In this document: positions 31,735 to 41,971 of the stretch, piece after piece
Numbering within the stretch: the stretch's first letter is position 1
Layout of the letters: every line of letters begins with the position of its first letter
Assembly: GCF_001722335.1 (NCBI RefSeq)
Contig: NZ_MIHA01000005.1
Location: forward strand, 124,001-188,000
From: Mycolicibacterium flavescens
GTDB lineage: Bacteria; Actinomycetota; Actinomycetes; Mycobacteriales; Mycobacteriaceae
DNA length: 64,000 bases
Direction: 5' to 3'
Position numbers and translations under genes: made by a program
Notes under the pieces: generated by a model
The model's input: only the letters and a program-made list of their open reading frames with translations
Databases searched by the model: none
Told to the model about the DNA's origin: nothing

Positions 31735-31866
31735 CGTTCTTGCGTTCGCCAATTCTTTCTGGCTCGGACCAGTAAAACTGTCCGCCGAATGGCCTAACTG
31801 CGTCACCGAACCTGCACGGCCCTCCTCGAGCGCGGTATCGTCGGTTGCTGCGAGGGGTGGGGGTCA

Positions 31867-34617
31867 TTGGTAAAAGGGGTCATCGAAAGGCCGGCCGAAT
31901 TCCGGGCGGTGGCAGAGTTACTGTCGTGCGCCGAACGCTGTCCGTGTGCGCTCGTCATCGAGGGGCAGGCCGGCGTCGGCAAGACCACGCTGTGGCTCGA
32001 GGGCGTGGAAGCGGCGCGTGAGCGCGGTTTTCGCGTGCTTTCAGCGCGCGCGGCGCAGGCGGAGACGGCACTGGCCTACGCGACGGTCGCCGATCTGTTG
32101 GGCGATGTGGACCACGAGGTGATCGACGGCCTGCCCGAGGTGCAGCGCATCGCGGTGGACCGGGTGCTTCTGCGCGCCGACGACGCCGGGCCCGGCACCG
32201 ATCAGGGTGTGGTGGCGGCCGCGTTCACCACGGCGCTGCAACGGCTCATCGAGGACGCGCCGCTGCTGCTGGCCCTCGACGACGTGCAGTGGCTCGACCC
32301 GTCGAGCCAGGCGGTGGTGGCATTCGCGGCGCGACGCCTGACCGGTCGCGTGGGTCTGCTGCTGACCGAGCGCAGCGAGCACGAAGGCGAGGGCGCCGCA
32401 GGCTGGCTGCAACTGTCCACCACCGACGCCGCGGGCCGCGTGCACGTCGGCCCGCTGAGCCTGGGCGGCCTGCACGCGCTGGTGTCGGCGCGGCTGGGCC
32501 GGACGTTCCCGCGGCCGACCATGGTGCGCATCGCCGAGATCTCCGGCGGAAACCCGTTCTACGCATTGGAATTGGCACGCGCTATCGAAGCGGGCGGTTC
32601 GCAGTCGGTGCTGCCGGCGACGCTGGCCGAACTGATGCGCCAGCGCATCGGCCGGCTGGAGCCCGAGACGCAGGTGCTGCTGTTGGCGGCAGCCTCGTCG
32701 GCGGCGCCGACGCTCGACCTGCTCGCGCGCGTCACCCGCAACACCCCCGAGCGGACTGTCGAACTGCTTGACGAGGCAAAGACCAAGGGCATCATCACGT
32801 TTGAGGGCGACGATGTCGCGTTCACCCATCCCCTGCTGGCCCGAAGCGTGTACACCGACGCGAGCCGACGGGAGCGCCGCGCGATGCACCGCGCGCTGGC
32901 CGAGGAGGTCGACAGCCCGGAGTCGCGGGCCCGGCATATGGCGATGGCGGCGTCGAGTGCGGATGCGACGACGTTGGAGGCACTCGACGAAGCCGCGGCC
33001 ACGGCGTGGACCCGCGGCGCCCCGGCCGCCGCGGCCGAATTACTGGAACTGGCGATCGGGCTGGGCGGTGACACCCCGGTGCGGCGGATCTACGCAGCCG
33101 ACCAGTATCTGCACGCCGGTGATCTGCCGCGCGCGGAGAAGCTGCTGGAGGGCCTGACCGACAGGGTGGCGCGCGGAGTGCACCGCGCGATGGCGCTCAA
33201 CCTGTTGGGCGCCATGCGGATTCACAACAACAGTTTCACCCAGGCTGTCGAGATGCTCGAGGACGCGCTGAAGAACGACGGCGGCGACCGCGAGGTCCGG
33301 GTTCGCACACTGCTGCTGTTGTCGTACGCCCAACTCAACGAGGGCGAGTTCGGTAAGGCCCTGCAGAACGTCGAGCGGGCCGCGGCCTACGCCGAGGACG
33401 TCGGGCACAACGACCTGACCGCCCAGGTGCTGGCGGTGCGCGCCACCATCGCCTGCATGTGCGGCCGCGGCATCGACTGGCCGAGTGTTCAACGCGCCCT
33501 GGTGTTGCAGGATCCGCACAGTCAGGCGCCGATCGCGTTCCGGCCCAGGGCGAATCACGCGCTGCTGCTGGCGTGGGCTGGCCGGCTGGACGAGGCCAGC
33601 CAGCAGATGACCGTCGTGCGGGACCGGTGCGTGGAGCGTGGCGCAGAGACCGATCTGATCTTCGTGGCGGTGTTCACCGCGCTGATCGAGGTGTGGCGCG
33701 GCCGCTACGACGAGGCGCGCCGGGTGGCGACCGAGACCGTGGAGCGCGCGCAGCAGCTCGGCGGTGAGCACATGCGGGTGATCGCCAAGGTGATCCTGTC
33801 GGCGGTGGCGTCGTATGCCGGCGACGAGGCGCAGACTCGTGAGATGGCGCAGAGAGCCATCGACCTCGCGCATGCCTGCGGTTCGCCGCGGCTGGCGGAC
33901 TGGGCGGCGGTGAGCCTGGGTTTCCTCGAGGTGTCGATGGGTCGTCACGAGCAGGCGGTGCAGACGCTGCAGCCGCTGATCGAGCGGTTCCCGTTCATCC
34001 CGGGCACCGAAATCATCACTGTCGGCTACGTTCCCGACGCGGTGGAGGCGATGATCGCGCTCGGCCGCGCCGACGACGCGCTGCAGATGATCGAGGCGTT
34101 GGAGACCAACGGCCGGATGGTGGACCGGGCGTGGATGCTGGCGATAGGTGCGCGGGGTCGCAGTATGTGGCTGGCCGCGCACGGCGACGTACCCGCGGCG
34201 GTGGACATGGCGCAGCAGGCGCTGGGCCATCACGAGTGGTTACCGATGCCGTTCGAGCGGGCGCGCACGCTTCTGCTGCTCGGTCAGTTGCAGCGCCGGC
34301 AACGGCAGAAGGATGTCGCGCGGGTGACGCTGACCGAGGCGCTGGAGGTGTTTGAGTCGTTGGGCACGCCGTTGTGGGCGAAGCGGGCGCGCGCGGAGTT
34401 GGCGCGGCTGAGCACCGTGTCGGGCGGGAGCCTGGGCCTGACGGCGTCCGAGCAGCGGGTCGCCGAGTTGGCGGCGACCGGGATGACGACGAAAGATGTG
34501 GCTGCCGCGTTGTTCATCAGCCCGAAGACAGTCGAGACGAACCTGTCGCGGATCTACCGCAAGCTTGGCATCAAAACGCGCGCGGAGTTGGGACGGGTGT
34601 TCGGGGACGGCAGTTAG
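31867..34617 (+). CDS. LuxR-type ATPase transcriptional regulator (LAL/STAND family)
   Basis: This 916-residue regulator begins at TTG 31867 after a G-rich ribosome site. An N-terminal AAA/STAND ATPase carries Walker A (GQAGVGKTT, about residue 33) and Walker B (LLLALDDVQWLD). A long TPR-like helical region follows (residues 350-820). The C-terminus has a LuxR HTH (LTASEQRVAELAATGMTTKD and ISPKTVETNLSRIYRKLGI). These large LAL regulators usually activate catabolic or secondary-metabolite genes in response to an unknown inducer. Targets are not evident here; the small upstream gene or the EEP gene are candidates. Confidence 0.9.
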   Translation: MVKGVIERPAEFRAVAELLSCAERCPCALVIEGQAGVGKTTLWLEGVEAARERGFRVLSARAAQAETALAYATVADLLGDVDHEVIDGLPEVQRIAVDRVLLRADDAGPGTDQGVVAAAFTTALQRLIEDAPLLLALDDVQWLDPSSQAVVAFAARRLTGRVGLLLTERSEHEGEGAAGWLQLSTTDAAGRVHVGPLSLGGLHALVSARLGRTFPRPTMVRIAEISGGNPFYALELARAIEAGGSQSVLPATLAELMRQRIGRLEPETQVLLLAAASSAAPTLDLLARVTRNTPERTVELLDEAKTKGIITFEGDDVAFTHPLLARSVYTDASRRERRAMHRALAEEVDSPESRARHMAMAASSADATTLEALDEAAATAWTRGAPAAAAELLELAIGLGGDTPVRRIYAADQYLHAGDLPRAEKLLEGLTDRVARGVHRAMALNLLGAMRIHNNSFTQAVEMLEDALKNDGGDREVRVRTLLLLSYAQLNEGEFGKALQNVERAAAYAEDVGHNDLTAQVLAVRATIACMCGRGIDWPSVQRALVLQDPHSQAPIAFRPRANHALLLAWAGRLDEASQQMTVVRDRCVERGAETDLIFVAVFTALIEVWRGRYDEARRVATETVERAQQLGGEHMRVIAKVILSAVASYAGDEAQTREMAQRAIDLAHACGSPRLADWAAVSLGFLEVSMGRHEQAVQTLQPLIERFPFIPGTEIITVGYVPDAVEAMIALGRADDALQMIEALETNGRMVDRAWMLAIGARGRSMWLAAHGDVPAAVDMAQQALGHHEWLPMPFERARTLLLLGQLQRRQRQKDVARVTLTEALEVFESLGTPLWAKRARAELARLSTVSGGSLGLTASEQRVAELAATGMTTKDVAAALFISPKTVETNLSRIYRKLGIKTRAELGRVFGDGS

Positions 34618-34651
34618 AGCAACGGACAGGCGCGTCGCGCGAACTTCGCGG

Positions 34652-34675
34652 TGCCCCGCCTGACCAGGCGGGGCA
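34652..34675. terminator. Bidirectional terminator between luxR-type gene and rplA
   Basis: Perfect arms TGCCCCGCCTG (34652-34662) and CAGGCGGGGCA (34665-34675) lie between two convergent genes. The loop must open to about four bases. This very stable hairpin probably terminates both transcripts. Confidence 0.8.
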
Positions 34676-34693
34676 TCGGGTCATCGAGAGTGG

Positions 34694-35401
34694 TTACGCC
34701 TCGGCGAAGTTACGCGTCACCGACGGGTCGACCGGGATGCCCGGGCCGGTGGTCGTCGAGATCACGATCTTCTTCAGGTAGCGGCCCTTCGACGAGGACG
34801 GCTTGGCCCGCAGGATCTCATCGATCGCCGCACCATAGTTCTCGGCCAGCTTCGTCTCATCGAACGACGCCTTGCCGATCACGAAGTGCAGGTTGGCCTG
34901 CTTGTCGACGCGGAAGTTGATCTTGCCGCCCTTGATGTCGGCCACGGCCTTGGCCACGTCCGGGGTCACCGTGCCGGTCTTCGGGTTCGGCATCAGACCA
35001 CGCGGGCCCAGGATGCGCGCGATCCGACCCACCTTGGCCATCTGATCCGGCGTCGCGATCGCGGCGTCGAAGTCGGTCCAGCCGCCCTGGATCCGCTCGA
35101 TCAGGTCATCGCTGCCCACCGCATCGGCGCCGGCCGCCTCGGCGGCCTCGGCCTTGTCACCGACCGCGAACACCACAACGCGGGCGGTCTTACCGGTGCC
35201 GTTCGGCAGGTTCACGGTGCCACGCACCATCTGATCGGCCTTACGCGGATCCACGCCCAGCCGGATCGCCACCTCCACGGTCGCGTCCTGCTTCTTCGAC
35301 GAGGTCTCCTTGGCCAGCTTCGCCGCCTCCAGCGGCGTGTACAGCCGGGTGCGGTCCACCTTCTCGGCGGCTTCGCGGTAGGCCTTGCTGTTCTTGCTCA
35401 T
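34694..35401 (-). CDS. rplA: 50S ribosomal protein L1
   Basis: This 235-residue L1-stalk protein binds 23S rRNA and controls E-site tRNA release. The ATG at 35401 ([20 protein letters not shown]) has AAGGAGAC upstream. The conserved motif [18 protein letters not shown] and the end [17 protein letters not shown] are present. It follows rplK after 70 bp in the secE-nusG-rplK-rplA block. Confidence 0.97.
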   Translation of the reverse strand: MSKNSKAYREAAEKVDRTRLYTPLEAAKLAKETSSKKQDATVEVAIRLGVDPRKADQMVRGTVNLPNGTGKTARVVVFAVGDKAEAAEAAGADAVGSDDLIERIQGGWTDFDAAIATPDQMAKVGRIARILGPRGLMPNPKTGTVTPDVAKAVADIKGGKINFRVDKQANLHFVIGKASFDETKLAENYGAAIDEILRAKPSSSKGRYLKKIVISTTTGPGIPVDPSVTRNFAEA

Positions 35402-35471
35402 TGATGTCTCCTTGTAGTTCAGAAGTTGTGGTTGGCGGGCCGCAGCTGGCCCTCCCACGGGGTGGGCCGAA

Positions 35472-35900
35472 TTATTCGACCGTGATCCCCATCGACCGGG
35501 CGGTGCCGGCGATGATCTTGGCGGCCTGATCGATGTCGTTGGCGTTCAGGTCTTCCTTCTTGGTCTCGGCGATCTCGCGCACCTGATCCCAGCTCACCTT
35601 GGCGACCTTGGTCTTGTGCGGCTCACCGGAACCCTTCTGCACACCGGCTGCCTTGAGCAGCAGCTTGGCGGCGGGCGGGGTCTTCAGGTTGAACGTGAAG
35701 CTGCGATCCTCGTAGACGGTGATCTCCACGGGGATGACGTTGCCGCGCTGGTTCTCGGTCGCGGCGTTGTACGCCTTGCAGAACTCCATGATGTTGACGC
35801 CGTGCTGGCCGAGCGCCGGACCCACCGGCGGGGCGGGGTTGGCCTGCCCGGCCTGGATCTGCAGCTTGATCAGCCCGATGACTTTCTTCTTCGGGGCCAT
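35472..35900 (-). CDS. rplK: 50S ribosomal protein L11
   Basis: This 142-residue protein forms the GTPase-associated centre with 23S rRNA and senses factor binding. The standard N-terminus ([18 protein letters not shown]) and C-terminal rRNA-binding domain ([24 protein letters not shown] end) are present. The Pro-rich thiostrepton-contact segment [15 protein letters not shown] is unchanged. Confidence 0.97.
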   Translation of the reverse strand: MAPKKKVIGLIKLQIQAGQANPAPPVGPALGQHGVNIMEFCKAYNAATENQRGNVIPVEITVYEDRSFTFNLKTPPAAKLLLKAAGVQKGSGEPHKTKVAKVSWDQVREIAETKKEDLNANDIDQAAKIIAGTARSMGITVE

Positions 35901-35954
35901 GGGTGTGGTGTTTCCTTTACTTGATTCGAAAGTGGAGGGCCCGTCCCTCCGAAA

Positions 35955-36785
<831 letters not shown>

Positions 36786-36819
36786 TCAGTCCTCTCAATA
36801 CTTCGTCCGTGCGCCCTCG

Positions 36820-37263
36820 TCACCCGAAGACCCACATCACGAGCTTGGCCAAGCCGAAGTCCACACCGGCGATCAGGGCGACCATGAACGCCAGGAAGAC
36901 CAGCACCACGATGGTGTAGCTGACCATCTGCTTGCGGTTCGGCCAGATCACCTTGCGCAGCTCGGCGACGACCTGCTTCAGGTAATTCCAGACGAACAGG
37001 AACGGATTGCGGGACGGGCCGTCGCCGCGCTTCTTGGCGGTCTTCTTCGCGCCGCCCGAACCGTTCTTGGTGGGCCCGTCCTTGGTGGGCGAAGCCTCCG
37101 TGCCGGTGTCCAGGTCGATCGCGGAGCCGACGTCCTCGCCGACCGCGGCGCGTCGGGACCGCTTACCCGACGGCCGGTTCGGCCGGGTCACCACCGCGCC
37201 GCTGCCGGTGTCCTCGGTCCCGCCCGTGCCTGCGGAGCCGGCACCATCGCGCTCGTCGCTCAC
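36820..37263 (-). CDS. secE: Preprotein translocase subunit SecE
   Basis: This is the 147-residue SecE subunit of the SecYEG channel. The long hydrophilic N-terminus (residues 1-85) is typical of mycobacteria. The conserved amphipathic helix (VVAELRKVIWPNRKQM) and single transmembrane helix (TIVVLVFLAFMVALIAG) end the protein. The start is GTG 37263. The gene heads the secE-nusG-rplK-rplA block, directly downstream of tRNA-Trp. Confidence 0.96.
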   Translation of the reverse strand: MSDERDGAGSAGTGGTEDTGSGAVVTRPNRPSGKRSRRAAVGEDVGSAIDLDTGTEASPTKDGPTKNGSGGAKKTAKKRGDGPSRNPFLFVWNYLKQVVAELRKVIWPNRKQMVSYTIVVLVFLAFMVALIAGVDFGLAKLVMWVFG

Positions 37264-37336
37264 CGCATGCCTTTCGTCTGGTCATTTTGTGGGGTCACTG
37301 TCCAGTGTCCACACGTTGTCGAGTATTCGCCTTCAG

Positions 37337-37409
<73 letters not shown>

Positions 37410-37564
37410 TCGGGAAAGACACCGCTGGCACTGCGATATCCCTCGCCTGTTCGGGGCTCACACAATTCGCGCGCTCCCCGATCGGTCGATCTTCAAACCG
37501 ACGGAAGCGCGCTGTACTGGGAAAACCCCGAGGTCCGAGTGTAGCGTGCCTTCCGTCGGAGTTA

Positions 37565-38116
37565 CTAATCCGCCGCCTGGTCGGTTTCGGTGCCGGCGTC
37601 CGACGCCTCGTGCATCACCGGCTTGCGGGTGACCTGCCCGGTCTTGGGATCCCAGCCCGCCGAGATCGAGTTGTCGCCCTCGTGGCCCATCAACGTGGTG
37701 AACGACTCCATCACCAGTTCGCCGTGCTGGTCGACCAGCGTGTTGCGGGTGGTGACGATGTCGGCGCCGAAGCGCTCGTCGACGGTCAGCACATACAGCG
37801 TCCCGGTCAGCTCGTCGCCGGCCTTGATCGCCCGGTGGAACTTGAACTTCTGGTCCACTTGCACGATCTGCATCGTCTCGAAGCCGATGTCGTTGTGCTG
37901 GAAAAAGTGCCGCTGAATCATCACCGCGAAGATCGACATGAACGTCGGCGGTGCGATGAGCGCGTCGTGGCCGGCGGCCTTGGCGGCCTCCAGGCTGTGA
38001 CTGGTCGGGTCGTCGGCCTTGACGGCGTTGGCGTACTGGCGGATCTGCTCGGTACCCACGACGTAGGGCTCGGGGTACTTCCAGACCATGCCCCTGATGT
38101 CGATTTTCAGCGCCAT
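37565..38116 (-). CDS. hadC: (3R)-hydroxyacyl-ACP dehydratase subunit HadC
   Basis: This 183-residue hot-dog-fold subunit pairs with HadB in the FAS-II dehydratase acting late in meromycolate elongation. It has the N-terminal VWKYPEPYVVGTEQIRQYANA and the fold core FMSIFAVMIQRHFFQHNDIG. Like HadA it lacks the catalytic Asp/His of HadB. It starts 3 bp after the hadB stop, and the order hadA-hadB-hadC is as in M. tuberculosis Rv0635-Rv0637. Confidence 0.95.
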   Translation of the reverse strand: MALKIDIRGMVWKYPEPYVVGTEQIRQYANAVKADDPTSHSLEAAKAAGHDALIAPPTFMSIFAVMIQRHFFQHNDIGFETMQIVQVDQKFKFHRAIKAGDELTGTLYVLTVDERFGADIVTTRNTLVDQHGELVMESFTTLMGHEGDNSISAGWDPKTGQVTRKPVMHEASDAGTETDQAAD

Positions 38117-38119
38117 GGG

Positions 38120-38548
38120 CTACGCCAACTTCGCAACAGCGACGGCGCGGCCGAAGATCTTCTTCCCCCCGGTCGTCGCCGACAACGCGATGGTGACCGA
38201 CTTGGTCTCCGGCTCAACCGCTTTCACGCGGCCGTTGAAGACGATCTCGGCGCCCACCCCGTCGTTGGGCACCGGCACCACCGCGGTGAAGCGGACGTTG
38301 AACTCGGTGACCGCGGCCGGGTCGCCGACCCACGACGTCACGTAGCCGCCGCCCAGACCCATGGTCAGCATGCCGTGCGCGATCGCGGTGTCCAGCCCGA
38401 CCTGCTTGGCGATTTCGTCGTCCCAGTGGATCGGGTTGAGGTCACCGGAGACCCCCGCGTAGTTCACGAGGTCCGCGCGTGTCAGCGGGATGACTTTCTC
38501 GGGAAGCAGGTCACCCACCTTCACCGAATCGAACTCACGCAGTGCCAT
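38120..38548 (-). CDS. hadB: (3R)-hydroxyacyl-ACP dehydratase catalytic subunit HadB
   Basis: This 142-residue catalytic hydratase subunit dehydrates beta-hydroxyacyl-AcpM in FAS-II. The hydratase motif GDLNPIHWDD supplies D36 and H41, the same positions I recall for the M. tuberculosis enzyme. The ATG at 38546-38548 lies inside the end of hadA (14-bp overlap), so the two subunits are translationally coupled, as suits a heterodimer. Confidence 0.95.
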   Translation of the reverse strand: MALREFDSVKVGDLLPEKVIPLTRADLVNYAGVSGDLNPIHWDDEIAKQVGLDTAIAHGMLTMGLGGGYVTSWVGDPAAVTEFNVRFTAVVPVPNDGVGAEIVFNGRVKAVEPETKSVTIALSATTGGKKIFGRAVAVAKLA

Positions 38549-39011
38549 CAGAAAAGCCCTCTTCTCCGTCGCCCGTCCGACCCGCCAGGGTCGTGTATGT
38601 CTCCTGCAGGACGCCACCGGCTTCGTTGGTGACGATGGTCTTGAGCACGACCAGGTCGGTGCCGTGGGCCTGGCGCACGGCGTCGACGGACACGTCGGCG
38701 TAGATCTTGTCGCCGGCGAAGATCGGCGCGGTGTACTTGAACACCTGGTCGACCTGGACGATCTTCATGTCGGTGAGCCCGATGCCGGCGTGCCGGAAGA
38801 ACCCCGTCTGCGCCTTGTAGCCCAGCACGCTGGTGAACGTCAGCGGCGCCGGCAGCGCCCGGTGGCCCAGTTCGGCCGCGGCGTCCTCGTCGAAGAACAC
38901 CCGGTCGTCGTTCTTGACCGCGGTGGCGTACTCGCGGATCTTCTCGCGGCCCACGACGTAGTGATCGGGGTAGCGATAGCTCATCCCGACGATCCGCTCG
39001 GACAACGACAC
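38535..39011 (-). CDS. hadA: (3R)-hydroxyacyl-ACP dehydratase subunit HadA
   Basis: This 158-residue hot-dog subunit provides the acyl-chain tunnel for HadB. It begins at GTG 39011 (SLSERIVGMSYRYPDHYVVG) and carries the conserved TFTSVLGYKAQTGFFRHAGIG. In M. tuberculosis this subunit is a target of thiacetazone and isoxyl through a Cys near residue 61; the equivalent region here (LTFTSVLGYKAQ) has no Cys. Confidence 0.94.
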   Translation of the reverse strand: MSLSERIVGMSYRYPDHYVVGREKIREYATAVKNDDRVFFDEDAAAELGHRALPAPLTFTSVLGYKAQTGFFRHAGIGLTDMKIVQVDQVFKYTAPIFAGDKIYADVSVDAVRQAHGTDLVVLKTIVTNEAGGVLQETYTTLAGRTGDGEEGFSDGTA

Positions 39012-39065
39012 AGTTAGTGAACCTACCTAGTCAACCCGGGCGATCGCCCACGGGTTGGGCGCGTC

Positions 39066-39233
39066 TTAGCGCGATTCCTTGTGAGGCTGGTGCTTGCCGC
39101 AGTTCGGGCAGAACTTCTTGATCTCGAGGCGGTCGGGATCGTTGCGGCGGTTCTTCTTGGTGATGTAGTTGCGGTGCTTGCACACCTCGCACGCCAAGGT
39201 GATCTTGGGCCGTACATCGGTACTGGAGGCCAC
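39066..39233 (-). CDS. rpmG: 50S ribosomal protein L33
   Basis: This 55-residue L33 has the zinc-binding form, with CEVCKHRNY and [14 protein letters not shown] giving two CxxC pairs. The GTG at 39233 ([12 protein letters not shown]) has AAAGGACGA upstream; in-frame sequence further upstream belongs to the tRNA-Met spacer. It precedes hadA by 54 bp. A Cys-minus zinc-independent paralogue elsewhere is usual in mycobacteria. Confidence 0.94.
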   Translation of the reverse strand: MASSTDVRPKITLACEVCKHRNYITKKNRRNDPDRLEIKKFCPNCGKHQPHKESR

Positions 39234-39269
39234 GGTTGCTCGTCCTTTGTCTACGCGTTCAGTTGCCTG

Positions 39270-39343
39270 TAGCGGTGGGGGGGCTCGATCCCCCGACCTC
39301 ACGATTATGAGTCGTGCGCTCTAACCAGCTGAGCTACACCGCC
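39270..39343 (-). tRNA. tRNA-Met (CAT anticodon)
   Basis: This 74-nt tRNA has acceptor GGCGGTG pairing CACCGCT (G-U at the end), anticodon loop CTCATAA and discriminator A. The closed first pair suggests an elongator, not initiator, tRNA. CCA is not encoded. Confidence 0.95.
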
Positions 39344-39374
39344 CCGGGATCCGGGCGTTCACGCCCGCTCACCG

Positions 39375-39447
39375 AGCCCCCTAACGGAATCGAACCGTTG
39401 ACCTTTTCCTTACCATGGAAACGCTCTGCCGACTGAGCTAAGGGGGC
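39375..39447 (-). tRNA. tRNA-Thr (GGT anticodon)
   Basis: This 73-nt tRNA has acceptor GCCCCCT pairing AGGGGGC and anticodon GGT within CATGGTAAG. It lies 31 bp upstream of tRNA-Met and is probably cotranscribed with it. CCA is not encoded. Confidence 0.95.
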
Positions 39448-39604
39448 CTGCCTACTTCATGTCCCGCGCACTGCGGCGCGAGCCTTAAAGAGGGTACAGT
39501 CTCGCGGTTTGCCACGCCAAACCGCAGGTCACTTCCTCGACTGTAGTCCCTTCGGTCGTGCGCAGTCCCGGCGGGGAGGGGCCCTTCAGTGATAGGACGG
39601 AGCG

Positions 39605-40465
39605 GTGACCGAACCCAACCCCACGCGCGTCGCGGTGTACCTCGACTTCGACAACATCGTGATCTCGCGCTACGACCAGGTGCACGGTCGCAGCTCGTTT
39701 CAACGAGACAAGACCGCGGGCTTCCACAAGCACCCGGGGCGGCTGACCCAGGCCGTCGTCGACGTCGGCGCGATCATCGACTACGCCTCCTCGTTCGGCA
39801 CGCTGGTGCTGACCAAGGCCTACGCCGACTGGTCCACCGACGTCAACGCCGACTACCGCGACCAGCTCGTCGGCCGCGCCGTCGACCTCGTGCAGCTGTT
39901 CCCCGCCGCCGCCTACAGCAAGAACGGCGCCGACATCCGGCTGGCGGTCGACGCCGTCGAGGACATGTTCCGGCTGCCCGACCTGACGCACGTGGTGATC
40001 GTCGCCGGCGACTCCGACTACATCCCGCTGGCCCAGCGGTGCAAGCGGCTCGGCCGCTACGTCGTCGGCATCGGCATCACCGGGTCGATCAGCAAGTCGC
40101 TGACCGCGGCCTGCGACGAGTACGTCTCCTACGACGCGTTGCCCGGTGTCCCCGAGGTCAAGACCGAGGCGCCCAAGAAGCGCCGCACCAAGGCCGACGC
40201 CGAGGCCGAACCCGAGCAGCCCGACCCGCAGGCCGGCGCGACCGCGCTGCTGCAGCGCGCGCTGTCGATCGCGCACGGCAAGGACGACTCGGACTGGCTG
40301 CACAACTCCGCGGTCAAGGCGCAGATGAAGCGGATGGACCCGTCGTTCTCGGAGAAGTCGCTCGGGTTCAAGTCGTTCAGCGACTTCCTGCGCTCACGCA
40401 CCGACCTGGTCGAGCTCGACGAGAGCAGCACCATCCGGATGGTCCGGCTGCGCAACCTCGACTGA
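39605..40465 (+). CDS. NYN-domain protein with C-terminal OST-HTH/LOTUS domain
   Basis: This 286-residue probable RNA-processing protein starts at GTG after GGACGGAGC. The N-terminal NYN (PIN-like) nuclease domain shows VAVYLDFDNIVIS (first Asp pair), KNGADIRLAVDAVED and VIVAGDSDYIPLAQR, the full set of acidic residues. A charged linker (APKKRRTKADAEAEPEQ) leads to a LOTUS-type winged helix (LLQRALSIAHGKDDS...FKSFSDFLRS) that may bind RNA. The active-site residues look intact. The RNA target is unknown. Confidence 0.88.
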   Translation: MTEPNPTRVAVYLDFDNIVISRYDQVHGRSSFQRDKTAGFHKHPGRLTQAVVDVGAIIDYASSFGTLVLTKAYADWSTDVNADYRDQLVGRAVDLVQLFPAAAYSKNGADIRLAVDAVEDMFRLPDLTHVVIVAGDSDYIPLAQRCKRLGRYVVGIGITGSISKSLTAACDEYVSYDALPGVPEVKTEAPKKRRTKADAEAEPEQPDPQAGATALLQRALSIAHGKDDSDWLHNSAVKAQMKRMDPSFSEKSLGFKSFSDFLRSRTDLVELDESSTIRMVRLRNLD

Positions 40466-40486
40466 GCCGTCGATACGCTGGCGGGC

Positions 40487-41200
40487 ATGGCCACCGACCG
40501 CCTCTACTTCCGCCAGCTGCTGTCCGGGCGTGACTTCGCCGCCGACGACATGATCGCCCAGCAGATGCGCAACTTCGCCTACCTGATCGGCGACCGCGAG
40601 ACCGGCGACACCGTCGTCGTCGACCCCGCCTACGCCGCAGGCGAACTCGTCGACGCCCTCGAAGCCGACGGCATGCGGCTGTCGGGCGTGCTGGTCACCC
40701 ACCACCACCCCGACCACGTCGGCGGCTCGATGATGGGCTTCGAGCTCAAGGGCCTCGCCGAGCTGCTCGAACGCACCAGCGTGCCCGTGCACGTCAACAG
40801 CCTTGAGGCCGACTGGGTTTCGAAAGTCACCGGCATCGCGCGCAGCGAGCTCACCGAGCACCAGCACGGCGACGTCGTCACGGTCGGCGACATCGACATC
40901 GAACTGCTGCACACCCCCGGCCACACGCCGGGCAGCCAGTGCTTCCTGCTCGACGGGCGCCTCGTCGCCGGCGACACCCTGTTCCTGGAGGGCTGCGGGC
41001 GCACCGACTTCCCGGGCGGCAACGTCGACGACATGTTCCGCAGCCTGCAGGCGCTGGCCAAACTGTCCGGCGACCCGACGGTGTTCCCCGGCCATTGGTA
41101 CTCGGCGGAGCCCAGCGCGTCGCTGTCGGAGGTGCGCAACACCAACTACGTCTACCGGGCGAGCAACCTCGACCAGTGGCGCATGCTGATGGGCGGCTGA
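40487..41200 (+). CDS. Metallo-beta-lactamase-fold hydrolase (glyoxalase II-like)
   Basis: This 237-residue MBL-fold enzyme is equivalent by order to M. tuberculosis Rv0634c. Metal ligands are seen in THHHPDHVGG, HTPGHTPGSQ, AGDTLF and FPGHWY. Hydroxyacylglutathione hydrolase is the usual name, but mycobacteria use mycothiol, so a thioester of another thiol is more likely the substrate. It starts 21 bp after the NYN gene and is probably cotranscribed. Confidence 0.9.
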   Translation: MATDRLYFRQLLSGRDFAADDMIAQQMRNFAYLIGDRETGDTVVVDPAYAAGELVDALEADGMRLSGVLVTHHHPDHVGGSMMGFELKGLAELLERTSVPVHVNSLEADWVSKVTGIARSELTEHQHGDVVTVGDIDIELLHTPGHTPGSQCFLLDGRLVAGDTLFLEGCGRTDFPGGNVDDMFRSLQALAKLSGDPTVFPGHWYSAEPSASLSEVRNTNYVYRASNLDQWRMLMGG

Positions 41201-41299
41201 CTTCGCCATCAGCGGCGATGGCGGACACAATTGTCCGACCACTGGGCGCGTCTGCGCTATCCTCCAGTTTGCTCCGCTTGCCTGGGAGGACCGCTTGCG

Positions 41300-41950
41300 A
41301 TGACGACACCGCCGACGCCCGGCTGGTATCCCGATCCTGAATCCAATGCTCCGTCTTCGGCTTTAGACCTGCCCTCGGACGTCGACCGTAGGCTGCTCAA
41401 CCGCTATCTGGCCGCCTGCGCGGCGATGCTGCTGGTGCTGGCCGGCGCCGTCGTCTACGGCGTCTTCATCAACGACCCCGCCCCGGCCTCCCAGACCGCC
41501 GCGGTCGCGAAACCCGCTACCGCCGGCGGGTGGGGTGAGCCCCCGGCGGATCCGACAACGGAGGCGGTCGGGGTCAGCGCCGCAGCCGTCGACGGGCCGC
41601 TGGCGTTCACGGTCGCCGACGTGGACGTCGGCACGATGGTGTCGTCGACCGAGGCGCCGCTGCGCAAGGACGCGGTCGGCGAGTTCGTCGTGGTGCGCCT
41701 GTCGGTGATGAACGTCAGCGATGCGCCCGCCCGGTTCCTCGGCGTGTTGCAGACGCTGGTCGCCGACGGCACCTCGTTCACCGTCGACGAGGAGGCGACG
41801 TTCTACGTCGACGGCGGGTCCGTCGAAATCCCGGCCGGCGCCGAGGCGCAGGTCGGTGTCGCGTTCGACGTTCCGCACGGCACCACACCCGAGGTGATCG
41901 AACTGCGCGCGGACGCGGCGAGCCCGGGCGTGCAGATCTCGCTGTCGTAG
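41300..41950 (+). CDS. Membrane-anchored DUF4352-type protein with DUF2510 motif
   Basis: This 216-residue protein has a GGAGGA ribosome site nine bases before ATG 41300. A short N-terminal DUF2510 motif (GWYPDPES) is followed by one transmembrane helix (about residues 39-60). An extracytoplasmic immunoglobulin-like DUF4352 domain follows (EFVVVRLSVMNVSDAPARF ... VEIPAGAEAQVGVAFDVP). Such domains are telokin-like and non-catalytic. It may serve the lysozyme-like gene 21 bp downstream, but that is inference. Confidence 0.8.
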   Translation: MTTPPTPGWYPDPESNAPSSALDLPSDVDRRLLNRYLAACAAMLLVLAGAVVYGVFINDPAPASQTAAVAKPATAGGWGEPPADPTTEAVGVSAAAVDGPLAFTVADVDVGTMVSSTEAPLRKDAVGEFVVVRLSVMNVSDAPARFLGVLQTLVADGTSFTVDEEATFYVDGGSVEIPAGAEAQVGVAFDVPHGTTPEVIELRADAASPGVQISLS

Positions 41951-41971
41951 TTCTCCGACAGACTGGCAGGC

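Noticed and set aside
39270..39343. Initiator tRNA-Met
   Set aside because: The first acceptor pair can form (G-U) and the three G-C pairs of an initiator anticodon stem are not present, so an elongator is more likely.
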